NCBI GenBank assembly: GCA_003213165.1
Contig: QCNO01000002.1
Span: 1 to 64,000, forward strand
DNA: 64,000 bases
Reading direction: 5' to 3'
Source of the DNA: OCS155 cluster bacterium AG-426-D23
Lineage (GTDB): Bacteria > Actinomycetota > Acidimicrobiia > Actinomarinales > Actinomarinaceae
In this document: in pieces, positions 9,299 through 17,576 of the stretch
Layout of the letters: every line of letters starts with the position of its first letter
How positions within the stretch are numbered: the stretch's first letter is position 1
Program-made: the position numbers and the translations under genes
Notes under the pieces: model-generated
The model's database searches: none
Told to the model about the DNA's origin: nothing
What the model saw: the letters and a program-made list of their open reading frames with translations, nothing else

Positions 9299-10033
9299 CT
9301 AATTTATATTTCTTAATATCACATATAAACCAGAAAAAATAGAAAAATAAGTCACGGATGCAGACAAAAAACTCTGAGAAACTTTAGAAAAAATTAAGCT
9401 TGATAATCTAATTCCTAAAAAAACAAATGGGATATTGATCAAAAATAAATAAATGTGATCAATATAAATCCTTCCAGTAAAAGCAAGCAAAGACAAAGTG
9501 ATTATTATTCCAATTATAAAAACACTATTTAATGATGGTCTAAATTCGTCTGGATCAGTATCTCGATACAGAAGAGCAACTGGAGGGCCTCCTATTGCGG
9601 CAATCATTCCAAAAATTCCAGAAAATGTACCACCTATAAAAGAATTAGTTTTGTTTCTTTTTATAACCCATCCAAAAAAAGAAGCTAGTCCAGCTAAAAA
9701 AACTATTAGACCTACAGAAATAGAAAGGTATTTTTCATTTAATATTGATAAAAACAATAAACCAATTGGTCCCCCAACAAACCTACCTGCAACTAATGGT
9801 TTAACTGAACTTAAATCAACCCTGTTTCTTTCTCTTATAAATACTCGAATTGCTAACGGTAAACCCAGTAGAGATAAGAGTTGAGGAACTAATAGAGCTT
9901 CAATCTGTACAACTATAGGTGATGCTATAACAGCAAATCCAAATCCTAGTATTCCTTGAACTGATGATCCTATAAAGATTAATAAAGCAATAAAGATTAA
10001 TTCAAAAAGGGTAAGTTCAAAAGGTAGACTCAA
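9299..10033 (-). CDS. TSUP family (TauE/SafE) membrane exporter
   Basis: A 244-residue polytopic protein with about eight helices. The family features are IGSSVQGILGFGFAVIASPI near the N-terminus and the matching half-repeat GTFSGIFGMIAAIGGPPVALL near residue 145, each with the Gly-rich signature of anion carriers for sulfite, sulfoacetate or related compounds. The start is TTG and overlaps the stop codon of the upstream selenoprotein gene, so the two are translationally coupled. The coupling to a redox selenoprotein suggests, as inference only, that sulfur or selenium compounds are handled. Lnt follows 37 bases downstream on the same strand. Confidence 0.85.
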   Translation of the reverse strand: MSLPFELTLFELIFIALLIFIGSSVQGILGFGFAVIASPIVVQIEALLVPQLLSLLGLPLAIRVFIRERNRVDLSSVKPLVAGRFVGGPIGLLFLSILNEKYLSISVGLIVFLAGLASFFGWVIKRNKTNSFIGGTFSGIFGMIAAIGGPPVALLYRDTDPDEFRPSLNSVFIIGIIITLSLLAFTGRIYIDHIYLFLINIPFVFLGIRLSSLIFSKVSQSFLSASVTYFSIFSGLYVILRNIN

Positions 10034-10266
10034 TCAAGCGCTTCTTCTATGAGCTTAAGAATCTCACCATCCTCAGTATGTCTACCTAGTTCTTTTTTTG
10101 AAAATAATAAATTGTCATTTAGGTGGAACTCAAATACTCCTCCACCACTTGGAATTAAATTAATCGAGGTTACTTTGTTTCCGTAAATTTCTAAGATATC
10201 TTCTATCGTACTAACTGCACGAGGGGTGTAGTTTCAGACTACACAAAACTCTAATTTTATTTCCAT
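10030..10266 (-). CDS. SelW/Rdx-family selenoprotein with in-frame UGA (CxxU)
   Basis: Reading from ATG at 10266 gives 78 residues if the TGA at 10236-10234 is read as selenocysteine (position 11). The N-terminus is MEIKLEFCVVU followed by NYTPRA, placing Cys8 and Sec11 in the CxxU redox motif of the SelW/Rdx thioredoxin-like family. Downstream, the family pattern continues without interruption: IPSGGGVFEFHLND, then LLFSKKELGRHTEDGEI. The real stop (TGA at 10032-10030) overlaps the TTG start of the TSUP gene. Gene finders that treat UGA as stop would miss it. No clear ribosome site is seen; TATGAT 12 bases upstream of the ATG suggests a very short leader. Function in the family is thiol redox; the physiological partner is unknown. 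Confidence 0.85.
10192..10236 (-). promoter_or_regulatory. Candidate bacterial SECIS element after the UGA
   Basis: Two stem-loops follow the UGA in the mRNA. The first is AACUACAC-CCCUC-GUGCAGUU (10213-10233, one A-C mismatch), starting right after the UGA. The second is UACGAUA-GAAGA-UAUCUUA (10192-10210, one mismatch); its loop starts with G and lies 30 bases after the UGA, inside the usual bacterial SECIS distance range. An alternative 7-bp hairpin (10226-10244) holds the UGA in its loop. Which one SelB would read cannot be decided by eye. Confidence 0.4.
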
Positions 10267-10302
10267 AATTTAATAGTATCATAACTTAGATTAAGGAGGT
10301 TT

Positions 10303-12201
10303 ATGTTTAACTATTCTGAGGCAAACTTAGAGAGCTTGAATGATGATTTGGATAGAACTTTAGAAGAATGTAAAAGATTAGTTGAAAACATAAAGTTATC
10401 AACAAATGTCAATTTAAGTGATTTCAATGAATTAGAAAGTACAGTTTATGACGTTTCAGGAAGAATTGCTTTTCTTGGAGACGTACACCCTCATGAGAAG
10501 ATTAGAGATTTTGGAAATGAAGCAGATTCTATCATACAAAATTTTGCACTTGAAATATTTAATGATGATGATCTTTATAAAAAATATAATGAAATTGATA
10601 TTTCAAATGCAGATAAAGAAAGTATTGAGTTTCACAAAGATTTAGGTACAGATTTTAAAAATGCGGGTCATGGTTTATCTAATGAAAGCAGGAATAGGTT
10701 AATAGAAATTGATAAGAAGCTTATAGAGCTTAGTATTTCCTATTCAGAAAATATAGCAAAAGACAAAACTAGGCTTAAATTTTCAGAAGCTGAGTTAAAC
10801 GGTTTAAGCAAAAATGATCTTAACAACTTAAAAAAGGACGAAGAAAAATTTATTATTACAATGGCATATCCAGATGTAAATGCTGTATCTGAAAATTGCA
10901 ATGTTAGGAGCACTAGAGAAAAAGTTTGGAAAGCTTTTAATAATCGGGCCGTAAAAGATAATATTCCAATCCTTAAAGAGGCTGTTCTACTCAGAAATGA
11001 AAAATCTAAATTATTTGGATTTGAAACCTGGGCGGAATATAGATTGCAAAACAGAATGGCAAAAAATCCAAAAAATGTTGATTCTATGTATAGGGATTTA
11101 ATCCCTAAGTTGCAAAAATCTGCTGAGAGAGAAAAGATAGAACTTGTAATAGATGATATTGAAATTAATGATATCTCACCTTGGGATATCAGATATTTTA
11201 TTTCATCGAAAAGAAGCAAAACTAGCAATATAGAAAATAGTGAACTAAAAAAATATTTTTTTATACATGACGTAAAAAACGAAATGTTCAAAGTTTGTGA
11301 AGAAGTTTTTGATTTAGAAATTAAAGCGGAATCAAATCAAACTGCATGGCATGAAGATGTTGAACTTTGGTCTTTATGGGAAAAAAATGGTGAACAGTTA
11401 GCTTATTTCTACTTAGACCTTTATCCGAGAGAAGGAAAGTTTACTCATGCAGCAGTATTTGATATCTCTTCTGGTGGGTCTGAAAGACAAGAGTTACCAG
11501 TGTGTTCAATGGTCGCGAATTTTCCAAATCCAAATTCAGGAGATGGACTTATGACTTTTGATGAAGTTGAAACCTTGTTTCATGAATTTGGTCATGTATT
11601 GCATAATGGAATTGGTAAATCAAAATATACAAGATTTGTTGGTGCAAATTGTGAGTGGGATTTTGTGGAAGCTCCTAGTCAAATTATGGAACACTGGGTT
11701 TGGAAAGTAGAGTGCTTAAAAAGGATTTCAAAACATATTGAAACATCAGAACCATTAAATGAACAGTTGTGTGAAAAGTTAAACGAATCAAAAAACATTG
11801 GAATTAGCTTGTTGGCATTGAGGCAAGTATCTTTTGGACTTGCCGATCAACATATGCATGGTAAAAATTTCAATGATGATCTTTTACAAATAGAACAAAC
11901 TTCTCAGCTAGTAACGAATATCACATACCCCAAAGATACTAATCATTTGGGAGCATTTGGTCATTTACTTGGTGGGTATGATGCTGCTTACTATGGGTAC
12001 TTATGGGCTGAAATTATTGGCGATGACTTGTTCAGCAGATTTGAAAAAGAAGGAGTGCTTTCAAATTCAGTAGGTATTGATTACAAAAACAAGATTCTGA
12101 TGCCCGGAGGTACTATACCTGCCGAAAATATGGTTCAAAACTTCCTCGGTAGAAAATGGAATGATGAAGCTTATTTATTTCAAAAGAACTTGCTTAATTA
12201 A
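10303..12201 (+). CDS. M3-family zinc oligopeptidase (thimet/Dcp/OpdA branch)
   Basis: Cytosolic metallopeptidase that trims short peptides. The zinc motif HEFGH has ligands His427 and His431; the third ligand is Glu456 in EWDFVEAPSQIMEHW, as in thimet oligopeptidase and Dcp. The C-terminal YDAAYYGYLWAEIIGDDLF block is typical. The 632 residues have no signal peptide. AAGGAGG precedes the ATG by six bases, one of the best ribosome sites in the window. It is transcribed divergently from the selenoprotein gene and probably recycles amino acids from imported or degraded peptides. Confidence 0.93.
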   Translation: MFNYSEANLESLNDDLDRTLEECKRLVENIKLSTNVNLSDFNELESTVYDVSGRIAFLGDVHPHEKIRDFGNEADSIIQNFALEIFNDDDLYKKYNEIDISNADKESIEFHKDLGTDFKNAGHGLSNESRNRLIEIDKKLIELSISYSENIAKDKTRLKFSEAELNGLSKNDLNNLKKDEEKFIITMAYPDVNAVSENCNVRSTREKVWKAFNNRAVKDNIPILKEAVLLRNEKSKLFGFETWAEYRLQNRMAKNPKNVDSMYRDLIPKLQKSAEREKIELVIDDIEINDISPWDIRYFISSKRSKTSNIENSELKKYFFIHDVKNEMFKVCEEVFDLEIKAESNQTAWHEDVELWSLWEKNGEQLAYFYLDLYPREGKFTHAAVFDISSGGSERQELPVCSMVANFPNPNSGDGLMTFDEVETLFHEFGHVLHNGIGKSKYTRFVGANCEWDFVEAPSQIMEHWVWKVECLKRISKHIETSEPLNEQLCEKLNESKNIGISLLALRQVSFGLADQHMHGKNFNDDLLQIEQTSQLVTNITYPKDTNHLGAFGHLLGGYDAAYYGYLWAEIIGDDLFSRFEKEGVLSNSVGIDYKNKILMPGGTIPAENMVQNFLGRKWNDEAYLFQKNLLN

Positions 12202-12231
12202 AGTTGTATTCTAAAATACTTTATGTTAAGC

Positions 12232-12249
12232 TTGTGAATATATTCACAA
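12232..12249 (+). promoter_or_regulatory. Perfect 18-bp palindrome matching a CRP-type operator
   Basis: TTGTGAATATATTCACAA is a perfect palindrome and contains TGTGA-N6-TCACA, the consensus of CRP-family regulators in E. coli and, closely, in mycobacteria. It lies 19 bases upstream of the ATG of the small Cys protein and just after a possible -10 (TATGTT, 12222-12227). That would favour repression, if it is bound at all. No T-tract follows, which argues against a terminator. Confidence 0.5.
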
Positions 12250-12267
12250 AGTATATAAAGGAATAAA

Positions 12268-12462
12268 ATGACAGACGGATTAAAAGCAAGTCAAATAAAA
12301 GGTGGAATTAGGCCATCAAAAAGTTTTGATCAGGGCAGAGTATGTAAAGACGAATCTTGCAGTACTCAATTAAGTATTTATAACAAAAGAGATCACTGCT
12401 TCAATCATGCTCCAGTGAAATATCCTAGAGTAAGAGGCAGGATTCTTCAAGAAACTGCTTAA
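12268..12462 (+). CDS. Small Cys/His protein, probable zinc-binding (64 aa)
   Basis: The pattern is C-x4-C in VCKDESC, an LSIYN motif, then C-x2-H in HCFNH, followed by a basic tail YPRVRGRI. Three Cys and one His in this spacing look like a single zinc site. The ribosome site AAAGGA is well placed. It is a free-standing gene with its own upstream palindrome and a strong terminator downstream. I believe small proteins with an LSxYN core between such ligands occur in actinobacteria, but I cannot name a function; nucleic-acid binding is only a guess. Confidence 0.75.
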   Translation: MTDGLKASQIKGGIRPSKSFDQGRVCKDESCSTQLSIYNKRDHCFNHAPVKYPRVRGRILQETA

Positions 12463-12508
12463 GTTTTTGATACCCCCCCTAACGGAATCTCCCCCAAGAG
12501 ATTTCTTG

Positions 12509-12534
12509 TAAGCCCCTAAGAAATTAGGGGCTTA
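12509..12534 (+). terminator. Intrinsic terminator after the small Cys protein
   Basis: An 11-bp perfect stem, TAAGCCCCTAA / TTAGGGGCTTA, closes on a GAAA tetraloop and is followed by a short TTTAT stretch. A C-rich run (CCCCCC at 12473-12479) and CTCCCCCAAGAG precede it. It separates the small gene from the copper genes. Confidence 0.8.
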
Positions 12535-12567
12535 TTTATAGCCCACCAAGTATTAAAATAAACCATT

Positions 12568-12777
12568 ATGAATGTTGTATTTACAGTTCCTGAAATCAGT
12601 TGTGGTCATTGCAAAGATACGATTGAATCTACATTAAGTAATGTTGAATCTATAGAAAGTGTTTCAGTTGATATTGAAAAGAAATCAGTTGAGGTTTTCT
12701 CGTCTTCTGATATTGACATGATAAACGTATCTCAACTGTTAGATGAACAAGGCTACACAGTTGTCCAGTCAGAATAA
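12568..12777 (+). CDS. copZ: Copper chaperone, heavy-metal-associated (HMA) domain protein
   Basis: A 69-residue single HMA domain. The metal site is C-x2-C in ISCGHCKDTIES (Cys12 and Cys15), and the rest follows the beta-alpha-beta-beta-alpha-beta plan (VSVDIEKKSVEVF, then LLDEQGYTVV). It overlaps the start of the copper ATPase gene, so chaperone and pump are co-translated. It should carry Cu(I) in the cytosol to the ATPase. The GHC in place of the more common A/MxC middle residues is within the known range. Confidence 0.92.
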   Translation: MNVVFTVPEISCGHCKDTIESTLSNVESIESVSVDIEKKSVEVFSSSDIDMINVSQLLDEQGYTVVQSE

Positions 12778-14836
12778 CACACTAAATTTAGACATTGAGG
12801 GTATGACATGTGCTGCATGTGCTGCCCGAATAGAGCGAGTAATCTCAAAACAAGAAGATGTACTAGACGTATCTGTAAGCTTTCCTCTAAAATCTGCAAT
12901 TGTTGATATTAAAAACAATGAAAGGTTTGATGTTGATAATTTAATTAAGAAAGTAAATACTATTGGTTACAAAGCAAAAGAAGCAGACAGTCTTAGATCA
13001 AACAAAAAAGTTAAGTTTAAATTTGTTATACCTTTCTTATCATTATTGCTAACTTATATTCTTAGATTTATATTTGAGGCTGGACTTGATGTCTTATCTT
13101 ATGCAATAGGCTCATTTGTTATATTGATACTTGGTAGAAATTTTCATATTTCTGCTTTTAAAAAAATTAAATATCTTGATTTTAATATGGATACACTAAT
13201 TTCAATTGGTAGCTTAAGCGCGCTTATTATTTCATTATTACCAAACACTGTACTTGGTTCAGATTTATCAATCACAAATAATAAAATGTTTCTTGATACT
13301 GGTGCTTTCATAGTTTCGTTTATCTTAATTGGTAAAGCAATAGAAGATAAGGTCATAGAAGAATCTGTAAATGAATCTGAATCAATAAAAAGTAAGATGC
13401 CTAAAACTTTAATTGTTGAAAGAAGTGGGCAAGATCTTGAAGTGCCCATTAAAGAGGTTGTAGTTGGTGATTCATTTAAAGTAAGTCCTGGAGAAATTAT
13501 TCCTGTTGATGGTCTTGTTTTTGAGGGCTCAACAACTGTTGACGAAAGTTTATTAACTGGAGAATCAATTCCTCTAGTCAAAAAATCTGAAGATTTAGTT
13601 GTAGGTGGAAGTATAAATTTAGATGGTGCAATTAAAGTCTCTGTCCAAGAGTCTTACCAGAAATCTACCTACAACATAATTGAAGAATTAATTAGAACGG
13701 CTCAAGCAACTAAACCAGAAATTCAAAAATCATTGGACAAAGTAACTCAATACTTTGTTCCAATTGTTCTAATAATTAGTGTTTTGACTTTTCTATTTAG
13801 ATTCTTTATAAGTGATTTTGCGTTGTTAGATGCCTTAAAAAATTCAATAGCAGTTCTTGTAATTGCATGTCCTTGTGCATTAGGCTTAGCAACTCCAATA
13901 GTGTTGTTTAAAACTGCAACTCTGAGTAAAAAAGATGGATACTTATTTAAAAATTTCGATATTTTACAAAAATTTGGTGATATAAATACTCTTATTTTTG
14001 ATAAAACAGGCACTCTTTCTTCTGGTATTTTTAAAATATCAAAGATCGAAAACAACAACACTTCTCTAAATGAAGATACCATTTTGCAAATTATTGCAAG
14101 TCTTGAAAGCTATTCTCAGCATCCGATTGCAAGAAGTATTGTTTATGAGGCAGAATTACGAGATTTGAAATTACTTAAAGCTAATGATGTTAAGGAGGTT
14201 CCTGGCTTAGGCATACAGGGAATAGTCGATGACAAAAAAATTGTCATTGAAAAAAATGAAGATTCCAATGAGTCTTCAATCATTGTTAAAATTGACGACG
14301 AAAAAATTTACATCTACTTGGAAGAAGAAGTATCCGTATCATCAAACTTCTTAGATGTACTAAGAGATGAAAAAGAAATAATTATTCTTTCTGGAGATAA
14401 AGAAGTTAATGTTGAAAAGTTTGCTAAAAGTATTGGGATAAAACAATATCATTCAAATAAAACCCCAGAAGCAAAATTAGACTTCATTAAAAATAAACAA
14501 CTAGAAGAAAAAATTATATATGTTGGAGATGGAGTAAATGATTCCCCTTCAATAAAACAAGCAGATATTGGTATAACTACCTCTAGTAGTAGTCAAATAG
14601 CACAGGTAGCTGGAGATATTTTAATTCACAAGGGAGGTTTAGACACGATATCTGATATTTTTAAATTATCAAAAAAATCTAAAAGTAGAATCTATCAAAA
14701 TCTATTCCTTGCTTTTGTTTACAACACCTCGATGATTCCATTAGCTGTGTCTGGGGCAATTACACCAAACTTAGCAGCTTTGGCTATGGCACTATCAAGC
14801 ATTTCAGTTGTGTTAAATTCATCAAGAAAACTATAA
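12743..14836 (+). CDS. copA: Copper-exporting P1B-type ATPase
   Basis: Membrane pump that expels Cu(I). In order: one N-terminal HMA domain (MTCAACAARIE), a helix bundle, the actuator motif TGES near residue 272, the membrane metal site CPC (Cys376-Pro-Cys378) followed by ALGLATP, the phosphorylation site DKTGT (Asp420), the HP motif in SQHPIA, and GDGVNDSP in the hinge. The CPC site defines the Cu(I)/Ag(I) group. At 697 residues it is compact. The ATG at 12743 overlaps copZ by 35 bases; a TTG at 12761 is an alternative start. No CsoR or other copper sensor is adjacent. Confidence 0.95.
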   Translation: MNKATQLSSQNNTLNLDIEGMTCAACAARIERVISKQEDVLDVSVSFPLKSAIVDIKNNERFDVDNLIKKVNTIGYKAKEADSLRSNKKVKFKFVIPFLSLLLTYILRFIFEAGLDVLSYAIGSFVILILGRNFHISAFKKIKYLDFNMDTLISIGSLSALIISLLPNTVLGSDLSITNNKMFLDTGAFIVSFILIGKAIEDKVIEESVNESESIKSKMPKTLIVERSGQDLEVPIKEVVVGDSFKVSPGEIIPVDGLVFEGSTTVDESLLTGESIPLVKKSEDLVVGGSINLDGAIKVSVQESYQKSTYNIIEELIRTAQATKPEIQKSLDKVTQYFVPIVLIISVLTFLFRFFISDFALLDALKNSIAVLVIACPCALGLATPIVLFKTATLSKKDGYLFKNFDILQKFGDINTLIFDKTGTLSSGIFKISKIENNNTSLNEDTILQIIASLESYSQHPIARSIVYEAELRDLKLLKANDVKEVPGLGIQGIVDDKKIVIEKNEDSNESSIIVKIDDEKIYIYLEEEVSVSSNFLDVLRDEKEIIILSGDKEVNVEKFAKSIGIKQYHSNKTPEAKLDFIKNKQLEEKIIYVGDGVNDSPSIKQADIGITTSSSSQIAQVAGDILIHKGGLDTISDIFKLSKKSKSRIYQNLFLAFVYNTSMIPLAVSGAITPNLAALAMALSSISVVLNSSRKL

Positions 14837-14879
14837 AAATTTATATTAAATAAATTTATTAAAACATTAATCTTTCATT

Positions 14880-15728
14880 ATGGAAGATGTTGTTTGGTAT
14901 AGAAAGCCACTTTTATCAGAACCTGTAGCAATACTTGCCTTTGAAGGATGGAGTGATGCAGGAAATACAGCAACTGGCTGCGTTGAGAATTTAAGTTGCA
15001 CATATGAAGTGGATCCTTTTGCAGAGCTAAATTCTGATTCTTATTACAACTATCAAATGAGAAGGCCGATTGTTGAGGTTAAAGACTTTGGTGAAAGGAA
15101 CTTTCATTGGCCCCAAACTTCATTCTATTCCATCGAAGACTACAAACTCAAAAGCGATTTGATTTTGGTTTTTGGAGAAGAGCCATCAATGAGATGGAAG
15201 GAATATTCAAGAAATATTACAGAAACTCTTTTAGATCTCGGAGTTAAAAAAGCTGTTACCTTAGGAGCTTTTTTTGGACAAGTAGCACATACACTTCCTG
15301 TTCCAATTTTCGGTGTAAGTGGAGATCCAACATTTCACTCTCGCTTTAATGTACTCAACCCTAATTATTCAGGACCAACAGGCATAACAAGTGTTGTTGG
15401 TCAGTCATTAAGAGATAATGGAATTGAGACTTCTGGTCTTTGGGCTGCTGTTCCGCATTACTTAAGTAGTGGTGGATATCCTAAAGGGATGAGTGCACTT
15501 TTAAACAAAACTTCTGAGATATTAAAAATTGATATTGATGACTCTGGCATACAAAGTGAAGGCCAGCAGTTTGAACTGAAAATAAGTAAAGCTATGGAGA
15601 ACTCCCAAGACCTAGCTGACTACGTTTCTAAACTTGAAGAAGCCGAAGTTAGTATTGAAGACAACTTCTCTGAAGACAATTTAGTCCAACAGATTGAAGA
15701 TTTTTTGAATGAAGAGAGAGAACTCTAA
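14880..15728 (+). CDS. PAC2 family protein
   Basis: A 282-residue soluble protein with the PAC2 opening PVAILAFEGWSDAGNTATG and a core LGAFFGQVAHTLPVPIFGVSGD. PAC2-type proteins resemble eukaryotic proteasome assembly chaperones and are common in actinobacteria, where a role beside the proteasome is presumed but not established. An acidic C-terminal tail (LEEAEVSIEDNFSEDN) follows the fold. It stands alone between the copper genes and the convergent bS22-type gene; the two stop codons are directly adjacent. Confidence 0.88.
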   Translation: MEDVVWYRKPLLSEPVAILAFEGWSDAGNTATGCVENLSCTYEVDPFAELNSDSYYNYQMRRPIVEVKDFGERNFHWPQTSFYSIEDYKLKSDLILVFGEEPSMRWKEYSRNITETLLDLGVKKAVTLGAFFGQVAHTLPVPIFGVSGDPTFHSRFNVLNPNYSGPTGITSVVGQSLRDNGIETSGLWAAVPHYLSSGGYPKGMSALLNKTSEILKIDIDDSGIQSEGQQFELKISKAMENSQDLADYVSKLEEAEVSIEDNFSEDNLVQQIEDFLNEEREL

Positions 15729-15824
15729 CTAGACGCTTTTCTTCTTATGTCTATTTGATTTACGACGTTTACGATATTTATGTTTTGACATTTTCTTACG
15801 TCTTTTTTTGATCAAAGATCCCAT
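15729..15824 (-). CDS. bS22-type / AURKAIP1-COX24 domain mini-protein (31 aa)
   Basis: Translation gives MGSLIKKRRKKMSKHKYRKR followed by RKSNRHKKKSV. It is 31 residues, more than half Lys or Arg. The opening MGSLIKKRRKKMSKHKYRK matches the COX24/AURKAIP1 pattern of the actinobacterial small ribosomal protein described as bS22 in mycobacteria, which sits at the subunit interface. The gene is too short for most automatic callers. A purine-rich AGGAAAAAAGGAAAA lies upstream. Confidence comes from the very specific composition and motif. Confidence 0.88.
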   Translation of the reverse strand: MGSLIKKRRKKMSKHKYRKRRKSNRHKKKSV

Positions 15825-15895
15825 AAATTAAATTTTTTTCCTTTTTTCCTAACTGCGAAATTCTAACTGATTCTCATCATTAACTGAAAATCTTT

Positions 15896-16753
15896 TCAAA
15901 GTTTTTTAATTTTGCTTAATTTTATTGCATTATTTATTGCCATTAAGCCATCATTATCATTTGGAGACCTTCTTAGGGCCCATAGTCCCCAAGTAATCAT
16001 AGAGAGCATTTCAAAGTACTCAAATTTTTCAATATCTTCGTCAGACTTTATCCCTATTTCCATTAATGAACTTTTTTTAAATTCTTCGTTATCATCAAAT
16101 TCATTTTGCCAAAATAAGTCTGCATAATCAAAGTAGCTATCTCCCATAGATGAGTATTCCCAATCAATAAGAATTGTTTTATTTTCATAGATTACGAAAT
16201 TTGCATGGTAAAGATCTTGGTGACACGGTACATTTTTAATTCCAATTTCGTTTATCTTTTTTATAACATTTGAAGCAACTTCAATAGCATCTTTTTCTAC
16301 TGGGCGAGAAGCTTCTGCAATATTATGAAAAACTTTTAGAGGTGAAAAATTTTCTTCAAGTACCAAATCTGAATTATGCAATTCATTTAATATATAAAAT
16401 GCATTAATCCGCATTTCTTTATTTTTAAAATCTTGTTGCTTATATGTATATATGTCGAAATATTCTGAAATTTTAATTCCAGTAATTTCATCAAAAAGTA
16501 TAAACGGAAGCGTTAATCCAGCCTCATAAGCTCTAATAGAATTAAGCTTTTCAGATTTTCTATTTATAACATCTGGATTTTTTCCGGGAATTCTCAAAAC
16601 AAACTTTTTATTATCAATGCTTACAACAACTGTATTATTTGTTATTCCATCTAAAGGTGAAATGGTGTATTTATTTTCATCTTTAATATTAGAAATTTCA
16701 TAATCTAAAAATATTTTTACTACTTCACTAGATTCGATCATATTCATTATCAT
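15896..16753 (-). CDS. Choline/ethanolamine kinase family protein (LicA-like)
   Basis: Protein-kinase-like small-molecule kinase. The catalytic loop is VPCHQDLYHANFVI (Brenner-type H-x-D-x4-N) and the metal site is ILIDWEYSSMGDSYFDYADLF. Together they place it in the choline kinase/LicA group of the APH fold. A longer in-frame extension exists upstream, but it is antisense to the small membrane gene at 16764. I therefore take one of three clustered ATGs (16753, 16747, 16741), giving about 285 residues. Expected product is phosphocholine or phosphoethanolamine for membrane lipids or surface decoration. No partner cytidylyltransferase gene is adjacent. Confidence 0.82.
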   Translation of the reverse strand: MIMNMIESSEVVKIFLDYEISNIKDENKYTISPLDGITNNTVVVSIDNKKFVLRIPGKNPDVINRKSEKLNSIRAYEAGLTLPFILFDEITGIKISEYFDIYTYKQQDFKNKEMRINAFYILNELHNSDLVLEENFSPLKVFHNIAEASRPVEKDAIEVASNVIKKINEIGIKNVPCHQDLYHANFVIYENKTILIDWEYSSMGDSYFDYADLFWQNEFDDNEEFKKSSLMEIGIKSDEDIEKFEYFEMLSMITWGLWALRRSPNDNDGLMAINNAIKLSKIKKL

Positions 16754-16763
16754 AATATAAGTT

Positions 16764-16964
16764 ATGAATGATCCATTTGCACTAGATTTAACAATAATTC
16801 TTCTTCTTCTTGGTGTTGGAGCAGCAATGGTAGCTGGAAATGTTGCGGCGTTACTCAAATCAAGCAAAGAGGGTACTGAAATTTTCGTTACACGAACAAT
16901 TTTTTTAACAATTGTTGGTCTTGTAATTACTATCTGGTCCATTGCTTCGTTAATAAACAGATAA
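16764..16964 (+). CDS. Small two-helix membrane protein (66 aa)
   Basis: Two hydrophobic helices (LTIILLLLGVGAAMVAGNVA and IFLTIVGLVITIWSIASLI) are joined by a short basic-acidic loop, KSSKEGTEIFVTR. No ribosome site is seen; an AATATAAG stretch just upstream of the ATG suggests leaderless transcription. It is divergent from the choline-kinase-like gene and 45 bases ahead of dcd. I do not recognise a function. Confidence 0.7.
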   Translation: MNDPFALDLTIILLLLGVGAAMVAGNVAALLKSSKEGTEIFVTRTIFLTIVGLVITIWSIASLINR

Positions 16965-17009
16965 AAATACTAAAAATAGGTTATGATATTCAAAGAACTA
17001 AAGGTTTAA

Positions 17010-17576
17010 ATGTTATCAGACAAAGACATAAAAATATCACTAGAGAATAACGAGATAGTGATTTCTCCTTTAGACGAAGCTTACATTCAGCCTTCAAGTA
17101 TAGATCTAAGAGTTGGAAATGAATTTAGAGTATTTGAAAACCATAAATATTCTCATATAGATCCAAAAGCAGAGCAAGAAGATTTAACTACTCTGGTTAC
17201 TGCAACAATTGATGAACCGTTTGTTCTCCATCCAGGCGAATTTGTTCTTGGAACTACATATGAAAAAGTGACTTTATCAAATAAAGTAGTTGCAAGACTA
17301 GAAGGAAAAAGTTCTCTAGGTAGAATTGGGCTATTAATTCACTCGACTGCAGGATTCGTAGACCCTGGTTTTTCAGGCTATCTAACACTTGAGCTTTCAA
17401 ATGTGGCAAATTTACCAATCAAAATTTACCCTGAAATGAAAATAGGTCAGATATCTTTCTATTACTTAAATTCTCCCTCTGAATCCGAATATGGTTCAGG
17501 AGTATACGGAAGCAAATATCAGGGACAAGAGGGACCTACTCCAAGCCGTAGCCATAACGATTTTAAAAATAAATGA
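17010..17576 (+). CDS. dcd: dCTP deaminase, probably bifunctional DCD-DUT
   Basis: Deaminates dCTP toward dUMP supply for thymidylate synthesis. Family blocks are [41 protein letters not shown] (Arg and Glu of the active site) and the C-terminal [15 protein letters not shown] that closes over the triphosphate. The C-terminal form resembles the mycobacterial enzyme, which both deaminates and hydrolyses dCTP to dUMP; bifunctionality is inferred from that resemblance. The length of 188 residues is standard. It is coupled (ATGA) to the DUF554 gene. A TATGAT box and AAAGG lie upstream. Confidence 0.94.
   Translation: MLSDKDIKISLENNEIVISPLDEAYIQPSSIDLRVGNEFRVFENHKYSHIDPKAEQEDLTTLVTATIDEPFVLHPGEFVLGTTYEKVTLSNKVVARLEGKSSLGRIGLLIHSTAGFVDPGFSGYLTLELSNVANLPIKIYPEMKIGQISFYYLNSPSESEYGSGVYGSKYQGQEGPTPSRSHNDFKNK

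Noticed and set aside
10740-11291. A 183-residue leftward frame inside the M3 peptidase gene
   Set aside because: It is the antisense shadow of a well-supported enzyme and shows only Ser/Leu/Phe-rich low-complexity sequence.
14837-14879. Inverted repeat AAATTTAT / ATAAATTT after the copper ATPase
   Set aside because: Only A and T; no reason to treat it as a real terminator.
15896-16942. Longer start for the choline-kinase-like gene
   Set aside because: The added 63 residues are antisense to the small membrane gene at 16764 and have no kinase homology; clustered ATGs at 16741-16753 fit better.
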